Assembly (NCBI GenBank): GCA_964525485.1
Contig: CAZGHH010000021.1
Location: 1 to 14,927 of the forward strand
Length of the DNA stretch: 14,927 nucleotides
From: DAONBD01 sp964525485
Lineage (GTDB): Bacteria > Patescibacteriota > Gracilibacteria > UBA1369 > LOWO2-01-FULL-3
Direction: 5' to 3'
In this document: positions 7,409 through 14,245 of the stretch, piece after piece
Layout: each line of letters opens with the position of its first letter
Numbering within the stretch: position 1 is the stretch's first letter
Position numbers and translations under genes: made by a program
Notes under the pieces: generated by a model
Databases searched by the model: none
Told to the model about the DNA's origin: nothing
The model's input: the letters and a program-made list of their open reading frames with translations, nothing else

Positions 7409-8317
7409 ATGAATGAATTACATAATAAAATCAGGGCTTTAGCTAAAGAAAAAAACGCAATCATCCTTGCTCATAATTATCAACGACCAGAAGTTCAGGA
7501 TGTTGCGGATTTTGTAGGAGATTCGTTGGATTTAAGTAAAAAAGCCGCTACTGTAAAAGAAGATATAATTGTGTTTTGCGGAGTACATTTTATGGCTGAA
7601 ACTGCAAAAATTCTCGCTCCAAATAAAACTGTTTTATTGCCAAATTTAAATGCCGGATGTTATATGGCTGACATGATTACCAGAGAAAGTTTAATTGAGT
7701 TTAAAAAGAAATATCCGAAAGCCAAAGTTGTTTGTTATATCAATTCTTCGGCTGACGTTAAAGCTGAGTGCGATGCTATTTGCACGTCTTCTAATGCCAT
7801 TGGTGTTGTTGAGAGAATGGATTCCGATGAAATTATTTTTGCGCCCGATAAATATTTAGCCGCCCATGTCTCCGCACAATTAAAAGCGCGTGGAAGTAAG
7901 AAAAAAATTATTCCATGGTATGGATTCTGTCCTACACATATGAAGATAATTCCAAATTATTTAAAAGCTCTTCGTGGTAAATATCCTAAAGCGAAGATTA
8001 TTACTCATCCTGAATGCACCCCTGATGTTAACAGGCTTGCTGATGCGGTTCTTTCAACCAATGGAATGGTTAATTTTGTAAAAGAAAGTAATGAAAAAAC
8101 TTTTATAGTTGGAACTGAAATTGGAATTATTCACAGGCTTCAAAAAGAAAATCCTGATAAAGAATTAATATCTGCAACTGAATTGGCTACTTGTCCAAAT
8201 ATGAAATCTATCACGATTGAAGATGTATACGACGCGCTAAAATACATGCAATATGAAATAACCGTGAAAGAAAAAGTTGCAATTAAGGCAAAGACTGCTC
8301 TGGAGAAAATGCTTTAG
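7409..8317 (+). CDS. nadA: Quinolinate synthase NadA
   Basis: 302 aa, typical of the short bacterial NadA form. It has the three [4Fe-4S] cysteines, C84 (NAGCYMADM), C174 (WYGFCPTH) and C262 (ATCPNMK), and the substrate-site motifs AHNYQ (H22, Y24), DSLDLSKKA (38-46) and THPEC (H200, E202). It condenses iminoaspartate with dihydroxyacetone phosphate to make quinolinate in de novo NAD synthesis. The usual partners nadB and nadC are not in the window, so their presence must be judged elsewhere. It starts 3 bp after the mnmA stop with no Shine-Dalgarno at a useful distance (GGAGG at 7385-7389 is too far), which suggests coupled translation. Both products relate to sulfur or Fe-S metabolism, but the link may be fortuitous. 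The 3' end overlaps the opposite gene by 35 bp. It stops at TAG. Confidence 0.95.
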   Translation: MNELHNKIRALAKEKNAIILAHNYQRPEVQDVADFVGDSLDLSKKAATVKEDIIVFCGVHFMAETAKILAPNKTVLLPNLNAGCYMADMITRESLIEFKKKYPKAKVVCYINSSADVKAECDAICTSSNAIGVVERMDSDEIIFAPDKYLAAHVSAQLKARGSKKKIIPWYGFCPTHMKIIPNYLKALRGKYPKAKIITHPECTPDVNRLADAVLSTNGMVNFVKESNEKTFIVGTEIGIIHRLQKENPDKELISATELATCPNMKSITIEDVYDALKYMQYEITVKEKVAIKAKTALEKML

Positions 8318-10247
8318 CTGACTGTCTTGCGCGCTGACTAAATCCTGAAAAAACTGCACCTATTTCTTTTCTTGTGACTAAAGTCATATAAAGAACAAAG
8401 TCTTCTGGTCTCAAAGTTTCTTTTACCTCTCTTGTTTTTTGTCTTGCTCTGCCAATCCAGTTTACCTCATATTCATTTGGCGGAAGACATTGATCCAAAA
8501 TATCTGCAACTCTCATTTGAGCGTACGATCTATGACTTGTCTCGTGCCTGCCATCTCGTTCAGGCAGTATGTCTTCTCTCGTTCCTGTTCTCACTTCCAA
8601 TGGAATGGGTCCGGTTTTAATAAGTCCTTCATATGGATCTCCTTCTTTTAATTCTCTTGTATCTTCTATGGCACCTGAATAAACGCCATCTCCAACACTC
8701 GCATAAGGTGTAATTGATACATTTAATTTTTCAATATCTTTGTCCTTGTAGCTTGATGCCGGATTGTGATGGTCTTCCTCTTCAATCACCGATTCTTTGT
8801 CTCTACTTAATGGATGAGTTATTGTTTTATTTAATATAGCCCTCATTGCTTCAATTTCATTAGGATTCACCGGCATAACGGTAATCCTAAAAAAGTCTTT
8901 CACTTCACCTTTTTGAGAAAAATCTTTCAAAATAATTTTATATAAACCTTTGATGTTAACTATGCCTTTTTGACCTGCTTTTGGCTTCGCTGAATCTCCG
9001 CCTGGATATAGATATACTTCAACAAATTCTCCCGTATCCGGATCAGGTAGGCGTCCTCGTAATAATTTTATTGGAGGCATATTAGGATTTGTTGGAACTC
9101 TAACATATTCTTCTTGTAAATCCTCAAATATATCTTCCATAAGATAAGAATCCAAATACGCTTTTACCGATTCTCTTCTCGCATACAGTATATTCCTTCT
9201 AATACTTGATGCTCTTGATCCAATAGCAAATTTGATTCTAGCAAAGTTGATTAAATTTAATTCCTCCTGTATTTCTTTCATTTTTGCTTCACGCTCTTCT
9301 TCAGTCAAAGATTGATCATCTTTTATTTCGTTATACCTTTTATTCACATCTATAAGTTTATTTAAAATTTCAAAGAGTCCAAAAAAATCATTACAAGATT
9401 CAACTTGATCCGGAAAAGAATACTTTGAAATTTCTGCTTCGTCCGTTAAATACATTCTTAAAATATGCATCCATATTTCATTGGCCTCAGCCAATTTCAT
9501 GCTTTCTCTGGCCATTATATGATTCACAACTACGGATTCTGGGATGCTTTTTTTAACATCGAACACTCTTCTAAAAAACTTAACCCTTTCTGCTTCTGTT
9601 GCATATCGATATTGCTCCAGTAACTCTATTTTTTCCGCAAATTCTTCAACAGGTAACTTAGCTGTTTCGAAAATATTAATCTGCAATAATTTAATTTCAT
9701 GGGTTTTATTCAAATTTATTTTTGATTTTGCTTTTTTCCCTTTACCATCTTCACTGCCTTTTGCATAACGAAGCACAGCATCAACGCCATCTAAAATCTT
9801 TGCCAAAGCTTCTCCTACAATTGTTTCGGGCTCTACTTCTCTTTCCGGATTGGACCCATTATGTTTTTTATTTTTTGTAAATCTCTCAAGTATAATTCTT
9901 CTTGTGATTACCTTGTGTTCTTCAATGAATAAAACTTCCTCTTCCGTAAAAACACCTTGTTCTTTTAAATATTCCAAAACCTCACACAATAGTTTCCCTT
10001 GATTATAAACTGAATCGTGACGACTAAGAAAATCTGTTAATACTTTTTGCCCGTCCTTACCTTCTTTGTGCCCAAACGGCATCAAATATATTCCAAATCT
10101 AGCCATATTTGCAGCCATCAAAGATCCTTCTCTTAGAAGAGTTTGTGAATGAATGGCATTTTCAATCTTGTCCAAAATACTTAATAAAATTTGACTTCTT
10201 TTAATGCCTTCCGGTGTGTGATCTTTTTGTGATATTGATTCTGGCAT
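8283..10247 (-). CDS. Hypothetical 654-aa soluble protein
   Basis: I do not recognise this protein. It has no signal peptide and no membrane segment and is very rich in charged residues. Residues about 1-380 look largely helical, with a linker rich in Lys/Gly/Ser (about 163-178, GSEDGKGKKAKSK) and a probable coiled coil at about 300-335 (LTEEEREAKMKEIQEEL). Residues about 385-475 look beta-rich (LLRGRLPDPDTGEFVEVYLY, GLYKIILKDF, DFFRITVMPVNP). The C-terminal part (about 500-654) contains conserved-looking patches such as HETSHRSYAQM and VNWIGRARQKTREV. No Walker, nuclease or Cys-cluster motif was found. The ATG at 10247 has its own promoter and no Shine-Dalgarno site (GATAACAAAAAAT precedes it). 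It follows the ATP synthase operon on the same strand but need not be related. Its last 35 bp overlap nadA. It stops at TAA. Confidence 0.85.
   Translation of the reverse strand: MPESISQKDHTPEGIKRSQILLSILDKIENAIHSQTLLREGSLMAANMARFGIYLMPFGHKEGKDGQKVLTDFLSRHDSVYNQGKLLCEVLEYLKEQGVFTEEEVLFIEEHKVITRRIILERFTKNKKHNGSNPEREVEPETIVGEALAKILDGVDAVLRYAKGSEDGKGKKAKSKINLNKTHEIKLLQINIFETAKLPVEEFAEKIELLEQYRYATEAERVKFFRRVFDVKKSIPESVVVNHIMARESMKLAEANEIWMHILRMYLTDEAEISKYSFPDQVESCNDFFGLFEILNKLIDVNKRYNEIKDDQSLTEEEREAKMKEIQEELNLINFARIKFAIGSRASSIRRNILYARRESVKAYLDSYLMEDIFEDLQEEYVRVPTNPNMPPIKLLRGRLPDPDTGEFVEVYLYPGGDSAKPKAGQKGIVNIKGLYKIILKDFSQKGEVKDFFRITVMPVNPNEIEAMRAILNKTITHPLSRDKESVIEEEDHHNPASSYKDKDIEKLNVSITPYASVGDGVYSGAIEDTRELKEGDPYEGLIKTGPIPLEVRTGTREDILPERDGRHETSHRSYAQMRVADILDQCLPPNEYEVNWIGRARQKTREVKETLRPEDFVLYMTLVTRKEIGAVFSGFSQRARQSAKAFSPEQSLP
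8545..8566 (-). repeat. GC-rich palindrome inside the coding sequence
   Basis: A perfect 6-bp inverted repeat, TGCCTG (8545-8550) and CAGGCA (8561-8566), separated by 10 bp. It is clearly more GC-rich than its surroundings. It lies in frame in the 654-aa gene, encoding about residues 561-568 (LPERDGRH). The nearby TCTCGT motif recurs at 8540, 8554 and 8576, partly followed by CCTG. It could be a mobile palindromic element tolerated in frame, or chance. Confidence 0.45.
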
Positions 10248-10287
10248 ATTTTTTGTTATCTTTTTTTAGACTTTTTACGAGATGCGT

Positions 10288-10316
10288 ATTCTGACATTTT
10301 TCAATAAATTTGTCAA
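10288..10316 (-). promoter_or_regulatory. Promoter of the 654-aa protein gene
   Basis: On the minus strand, a perfect -35 TTGACA (10311-10316), a 17-bp spacer, and CAGAAT (10288-10293, four of six) with an extended-10 TG just upstream (TGTCAGAAT). Expected start near 10281, giving a leader of about 34 nt. It separates this gene from atpB, which ends at 10364. Confidence 0.6.
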
Positions 10317-10363
10317 CTATATAAATAGGTTCACCGAAAGAGAGTCTAAGACTTTCATAAATC

Positions 10364-11122
10364 CTAGTGATGGCTAGTTGTCGCGATCTTCAAGAAAACG
10401 AGCGTCAAGAACGAGAACACTAACGCCTGAATAAAGCCTACGAAGATTTCCAGGCCGTAGAACGGGATTGGAGCCACGAATGGGACCAGAAACGCTATAA
10501 CTAATAGAAGAACTTCACCTGCGAAGACATTACCGAAGAGACGGAAGGTGAAGGAAATCATTTTTGAAACTTCAGACATCAATTCGAGGATACCAACGAA
10601 TGAGCCTACTGGATTCTTGAGCGGGTTAACGAAGAATTTTCCTCCATATCCTTTTAGTCCTAACATTGAGAAACCGAAAACTTGTGTAGCAATTACAGAT
10701 ATGGCCGCGATCGCTAATGTCATGTTCACATCTGCGTATGTAGATCTAAGAAGTGGAACTAAAATTAAATGACCTCCGTGATGTTCCCATAGTCCAATGC
10801 TTCCAAATCCCGGAAGGAGTCCCATCCAGTTTGAAATTAAAACAAAAAAGAAAATGGTTGCGACCAATGGAAAAAATTTCTTTGCTTTCTTCTCGTCTCC
10901 TACTACTCCTGCAAAAAATCCGTATATTCCCCCAACTAATGCTTCTACTAAATTCTGAAATCCACCTGGGACCATTGCGTATTTTTTCCTCTTCAATACC
11001 AAACCAACGACAATGAGTACAATCATCGCCATCAAAGACGTAATAAGTGTGTTTCTTACTTCGAAACTTCCGATGTGAAATATTGTTTCTGATGCTAATG
11101 TTGGTGGTATAAACTCTGCCAT
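10364..11122 (-). CDS. atpB: ATP synthase F0 subunit a
   Basis: 252 aa, an integral membrane protein with several hydrophobic helices. Key family motifs are present: PLLRSTYADVNMTLAIA (123-139, with R126, D131, N133), and SFTFRLFGNVFAGEVLL (190-206), which contains the essential proton-channel arginine R194. The last helix, FVGFIQALVFSFLTLVFL, carries Q232. In the F0 motor it forms the two half-channels at the c-ring. It starts 2 bp after atpZ and is the last gene of the operon, whereas in most bacteria atpB precedes atpE and stands near the front. No atpE follows: the next 116 bp hold only the promoter of the next gene. Polar residues at the channel look typical for H+ use, but ion choice depends on subunit c, which is not seen. 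It stops at TAG. Confidence 0.95.
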   Translation of the reverse strand: MAEFIPPTLASETIFHIGSFEVRNTLITSLMAMIVLIVVGLVLKRKKYAMVPGGFQNLVEALVGGIYGFFAGVVGDEKKAKKFFPLVATIFFFVLISNWMGLLPGFGSIGLWEHHGGHLILVPLLRSTYADVNMTLAIAAISVIATQVFGFSMLGLKGYGGKFFVNPLKNPVGSFVGILELMSEVSKMISFTFRLFGNVFAGEVLLLVIAFLVPFVAPIPFYGLEIFVGFIQALVFSFLTLVFLKIATTSHH

Positions 11123-11124
11123 GT

Positions 11125-11412
11125 TTACTTCTTTTTAGATTTAGGTGATTTAACTTTTGGTTGATTAACTTTCAGTGTCCCATTTGCGATGATGTCTTTT
11201 GTCTTCACATACACGATCATCAGTCCTGATGTCATTGAGAGTACGAATCCTACGAGAACAAATATTGGGAAACTGTTTAATTTTTTATCTAGTAGCACAC
11301 CTCCGACTCCGAATATCAATACTGGTATTACTATCATAAATCCGAGATTCAGTGCCAACTCGTATGCTGACCAAACTTTTGCATCGCCTTTCTGACCGTT
11401 TTGATTGGCCAT
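11125..11412 (-). CDS. atpZ: AtpZ/AtpI-like ATP synthase accessory protein
   Basis: 95 aa with two membrane helices, about 17-40 and 48-69. A Gly-rich end of the first helix and the start of the loop read FGVGGVLLDKKLN (34-46), the hallmark of the small AtpZ/AtpI (ATPase_gene1) family. The C-terminus is a Lys-rich tail. Family members help assembly of the c-ring or Mg2+/Ca2+ supply for the synthase; which role applies here is not visible. It starts 4 bp after atpC and ends 2 bp before atpB, so the common Z-then-B pairing is kept although the pair sits downstream of atpC. AtpI is an alternative name; the short length favours AtpZ. It stops at TAA. Confidence 0.8.
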   Translation of the reverse strand: MANQNGQKGDAKVWSAYELALNLGFMIVIPVLIFGVGGVLLDKKLNSFPIFVLVGFVLSMTSGLMIVYVKTKDIIANGTLKVNQPKVKSPKSKKK

Positions 11413-11416
11413 TCAA

Positions 11417-11854
11417 TTATTGATTAATTGATGTGCGACTTCCACGTGCTCTCTTTCTAGCTATCTTAATACGTGCTAATGCTCTTTCTAATTCTGCTGC
11501 TGCATTCGTGAATGCTTCTTCGTCTGTGCGTTTTTCTGCCATAAGCGCTTTAGCTCTTTCTTTTGCTTCTTCAGCACGTTTTTCGTCAATTGCTTCTGCG
11601 TTTTCTGCTGCGTCTACTAAAACTGTTATTAATTTACCGTCTACTTCCACAACGCCTCTTGTGACTGAGAAAAATTGTTCTTTTCCGTCTTTTTTTATGC
11701 GAAGTTCCCCCGGTTTCATAGCTGCGATAATAGGCAAGTGTTCAGGCAAAATTGTAATTTCTCCTTCGACTGTCGGAATTGAAACTCCTTCGATCGTTTC
11801 TTTTAAGAGCACTCTGTCCGGTGTAACTATTTTTAATTCAATTGTTTTGTGCAT
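11417..11854 (-). CDS. atpC: ATP synthase F1 subunit epsilon
   Basis: 145 aa, slightly longer than usual. Residues 1-88 form the beta-sandwich domain (LKIVTPDRVLLKETIEGVSI, GEITILPEHLPIIAAMKPGEL, TRGVVEVDGKLITVLVDAAE). Residues about 90-135 form the two-helix C-terminal domain (EKRAEEAKERAKALMAEK, AAELERALARIKIARK), which in other bacteria can inhibit ATP hydrolysis. The last ten residues are a short basic extension. It is part of the central stalk with gamma. It lies 70 bp after atpD, the widest gap in this otherwise tight operon, and 4 bp before atpZ. It stops at TAA. Confidence 0.95.
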   Translation of the reverse strand: MHKTIELKIVTPDRVLLKETIEGVSIPTVEGEITILPEHLPIIAAMKPGELRIKKDGKEQFFSVTRGVVEVDGKLITVLVDAAENAEAIDEKRAEEAKERAKALMAEKRTDEEAFTNAAAELERALARIKIARKRARGSRTSINQ

Positions 11855-11867
11855 TTTTTTATTACTT

Positions 11868-11911
11868 AAGCTTTTAGCTTCTTACTTTGCGGCTTGCGCT
11901 TCTAGGCAAAG
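11868..11911 (-). repeat. Inverted repeats in the atpD-atpC spacer
   Basis: The 70-bp spacer holds AAGCT-TTT-AGCTT (11868-11880, 5-bp stem, 3-nt loop) and the pair CTTTGC (11885-11890) and GCAAAG (11906-11911). On the mRNA both could form hairpins between the atpD stop and the atpC start, possibly for processing or for lowering epsilon expression. There is no U-run typical of a terminator, and the operon continues. Confidence 0.4.
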
Positions 11912-11924
11912 CCTTTTATGGGTT

Positions 11925-13295
11925 TTACTCTTTCTTTCCTACTTCATCGATTGAACCTTTCATGTAGAATTCACCTTCATCTACATCATCCCATTTACCA
12001 GCCAAGATTTCATTAAAACCTCTAACTGTGTCTTTCAATGAAACGTATTTACCTGGGCGACCTGTGAAGCCCTCGGCAACGTGGAATGGTTGAGAAAGGA
12101 ATTTTTGAATTTTTCTAGCTCTGCGAACTGTTAATTTATCCTCTTCAGAAAGCTCTTCCATACCCAAGATTGCGATAATATCCTGAAGATCCTTGTATCT
12201 CTGTAGTAATTTTTGTACACCACGAGTTGCTGCATAGTGCTCTTCTCCAACGATATTTGGATCAAGGATTGTAGATGTAGAATCCAATGGATCTACAGCT
12301 GGATAGATACCGAGTTCAGTAAGAGCACGATTCAATACGACTGTTGAGTCCAAGTGTCCGAACGTAGTCGCTGGAGCTGGGTCGGTCAAGTCGTCCGCAG
12401 GAACGTATACCGCTTGCATAGATGTAATAGAACCTTTCTTTGTTGATGCAATTCTTTCTTGTAGGGCACCCATTTCTGTCGCCAGTGTTGGCTGATAACC
12501 TACAGCTGATGGGATACGACCGAGTAACGCTGATACCTCAGAACCTGCCTGTGTAAAACGGAAAATATTATCAATGAAAAGTAGAACGTCCTGTCCTTCC
12601 TCATCACGGAAGTATTCCGCCATCGTAACTCCTGTAAGACCTACACGAGCACGAACTCCAGGTGGCTCGTTCATCTGTCCGAAGACCAATGATGTTTTAT
12701 CCAAAACTCCTGACTCCTTCATTTCGTAATAAAGATCGTTTCCTTCTCTTGAACGTTCTCCTACTCCGGCGAACACTGAGAATCCTCCGTGCTCTGAAGC
12801 AATATTTCTAATAAGTTCCTGAATAACTACTGTCTTCCCTACTCCGGCACCTCCGAAAAGTCCTACTTTACCTCCTTTTACGATAGGACAGATAAGGTCA
12901 ATAACTTTGATACCTGTCTCAAGGATCTCTGTTTCTACGTTTTGCTCTTCAAATTTTGGAGCTGGTCTGTGGATTGGATATTTTTTCTTTGTTTTTGGCG
13001 CTTCTTTATCATCCAAAGGATTGCCTAATGTGTCGCACATCCTTCCCAATGTTTCGCGTCCTACCGGAATCGAAATTGGGGCTCCTGTGTTTGTAACTTC
13101 TTGGTTTCTTCTAAGTCCGTCTGTCGCTCCCATGGCAACAGTTCTTACTTCATTTCCTCCTAAGTGTTGTTGAACTTCCAATACTAATTTTTCATCCCCT
13201 ACCATTACTTCTAGGGCATCGTATATTTTTGGAAGATCTCCTTCAAACGAACAGTCTACTACCGCTCCGATAATTTGTGATACTTTTCCGGCCAT
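11925..13295 (-). CDS. atpD: ATP synthase F1 subunit beta
   Basis: 456 aa. The Walker A GGAGVGKT (148-155), catalytic E180-R181 in VGERSREG, Walker B DVLLFIDN (236-243) and the EELSEED lever motif (380-386) are all present, so it is catalytically complete. The N-terminal barrel (GKVSQIIGAVVDCSF) and SALLGRIPSAVGYQPTLATEMG complete a typical beta subunit. With alpha it forms the F1 hexamer that makes ATP when protons flow, or pumps protons using ATP in fermentative cells. The first codons follow ATTAACCTTTATACAAT, with no Shine-Dalgarno site. It starts 23 bp after atpG and stops at TAA. Confidence 0.98.
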   Translation of the reverse strand: MAGKVSQIIGAVVDCSFEGDLPKIYDALEVMVGDEKLVLEVQQHLGGNEVRTVAMGATDGLRRNQEVTNTGAPISIPVGRETLGRMCDTLGNPLDDKEAPKTKKKYPIHRPAPKFEEQNVETEILETGIKVIDLICPIVKGGKVGLFGGAGVGKTVVIQELIRNIASEHGGFSVFAGVGERSREGNDLYYEMKESGVLDKTSLVFGQMNEPPGVRARVGLTGVTMAEYFRDEEGQDVLLFIDNIFRFTQAGSEVSALLGRIPSAVGYQPTLATEMGALQERIASTKKGSITSMQAVYVPADDLTDPAPATTFGHLDSTVVLNRALTELGIYPAVDPLDSTSTILDPNIVGEEHYAATRGVQKLLQRYKDLQDIIAILGMEELSEEDKLTVRRARKIQKFLSQPFHVAEGFTGRPGKYVSLKDTVRGFNEILAGKWDDVDEGEFYMKGSIDEVGKKE

Positions 13296-13318
13296 ATTGT
13301 ATAAAGGTTAATTTTTTA

Positions 13319-14233
13319 TTAATTAATTACCGCTGTTGATGATGATATTTCCGCAATTTCCGCCGTGATCGCCGCCTGACGAGCTTGGTTGAATGTGAGA
13401 GTCAAGTCGGAGAGTAAATCCTCTGCCGCTTTTGTCGCATTCTGCATCGCCACCATTCTCGCGCTGTGCTCTGAAGCTGCAGCCTCTAAAACCGCCTGAT
13501 ATAATTGAATCTCTGTTAATTGTGGAACTATATTATCTAAAATGTACATTGGTGACGGCTCAAGTTTGTATTCAAATTCTTTCTCTTCCGGTTTTGCAAC
13601 TGATGTAAACTTGCTACCCAATTCTTCTACCATTTCTTCAAAAATTTCGATCGAAAATGGTAGTAGGGTTTTTGAAACCGGTTTTTGAAGTAATGTAGAA
13701 ACGAAGTCTGGATATACAACTACAACTTTGTCGTACTCACCTTTTTCAAATCCTTTAAATACCAATCTACTAAGAGGCATAATGTCTGAAAATTTTGGAC
13801 GTGTTGAGTAAGAAGGGAATGCATATTCCACTTCACGACCCCAGCGTCTCAAAAAGTCAGCGCCTTTTTTGCCTGACGTGACGAAATGAATTGTTGCGTC
13901 TTTGTACTCTTCTTCAAGCCCTTTTACCGTTGTCACGACTTTCTTCGCCATGTTTGTATTCAAACCTCCACAGAGACCTTTGTCAGTCGTGAAAAGCACA
14001 AACAAAATATTTTTTACTTCTCTTTTTTGGAAATATGGATGCAATGACGCATTAGCGGCAGATAATTTTGAAAGTATCTGTAAAGAAATGTAGCCGTATG
14101 ATCTCAAATTTACAGCTCCGTCGACAGCTTTCTTCATTTTTGAGGTTGCGACGAGCTCCATCGCCTTTGTGATTTGGCGTGTCGATTTGATCGATTTGAT
14201 CTTTCTCTTAATGTCTTTTGTTGATCCAGCCAT
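13319..14233 (-). CDS. atpG: ATP synthase F1 subunit gamma
   Basis: 304 aa, slightly longer than many. The N-terminal shaft helix is KDIKRKIKSIKSTRQITKAM (6-25), followed by the conserved FTTDKGLCGGLN (81-92). The C-terminal helix has SEHSARMVAMQNAT (254-267) and NQARQAAITAEIAEI (282-296). The two end helices form the rotating coiled coil inside the alpha-beta hexamer. The start codon lies 12 bp after the atpA stop, and its leader TAACCGTTATA includes that stop codon. The same pattern occurs before atpD at the same distance from the ATG. It stops at TAA. Confidence 0.97.
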   Translation of the reverse strand: MAGSTKDIKRKIKSIKSTRQITKAMELVATSKMKKAVDGAVNLRSYGYISLQILSKLSAANASLHPYFQKREVKNILFVLFTTDKGLCGGLNTNMAKKVVTTVKGLEEEYKDATIHFVTSGKKGADFLRRWGREVEYAFPSYSTRPKFSDIMPLSRLVFKGFEKGEYDKVVVVYPDFVSTLLQKPVSKTLLPFSIEIFEEMVEELGSKFTSVAKPEEKEFEYKLEPSPMYILDNIVPQLTEIQLYQAVLEAAASEHSARMVAMQNATKAAEDLLSDLTLTFNQARQAAITAEIAEISSSTAVIN

Positions 14234-14245
14234 TATTTATAACGG

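Noticed and set aside
10248..10363. A short atpE or a terminator between atpB and the next gene
   Set aside because: No frame of c-subunit size fits. The GAAAG/CTTTC repeat near 10336-10356 is weak and has no T-run after it on the minus strand.
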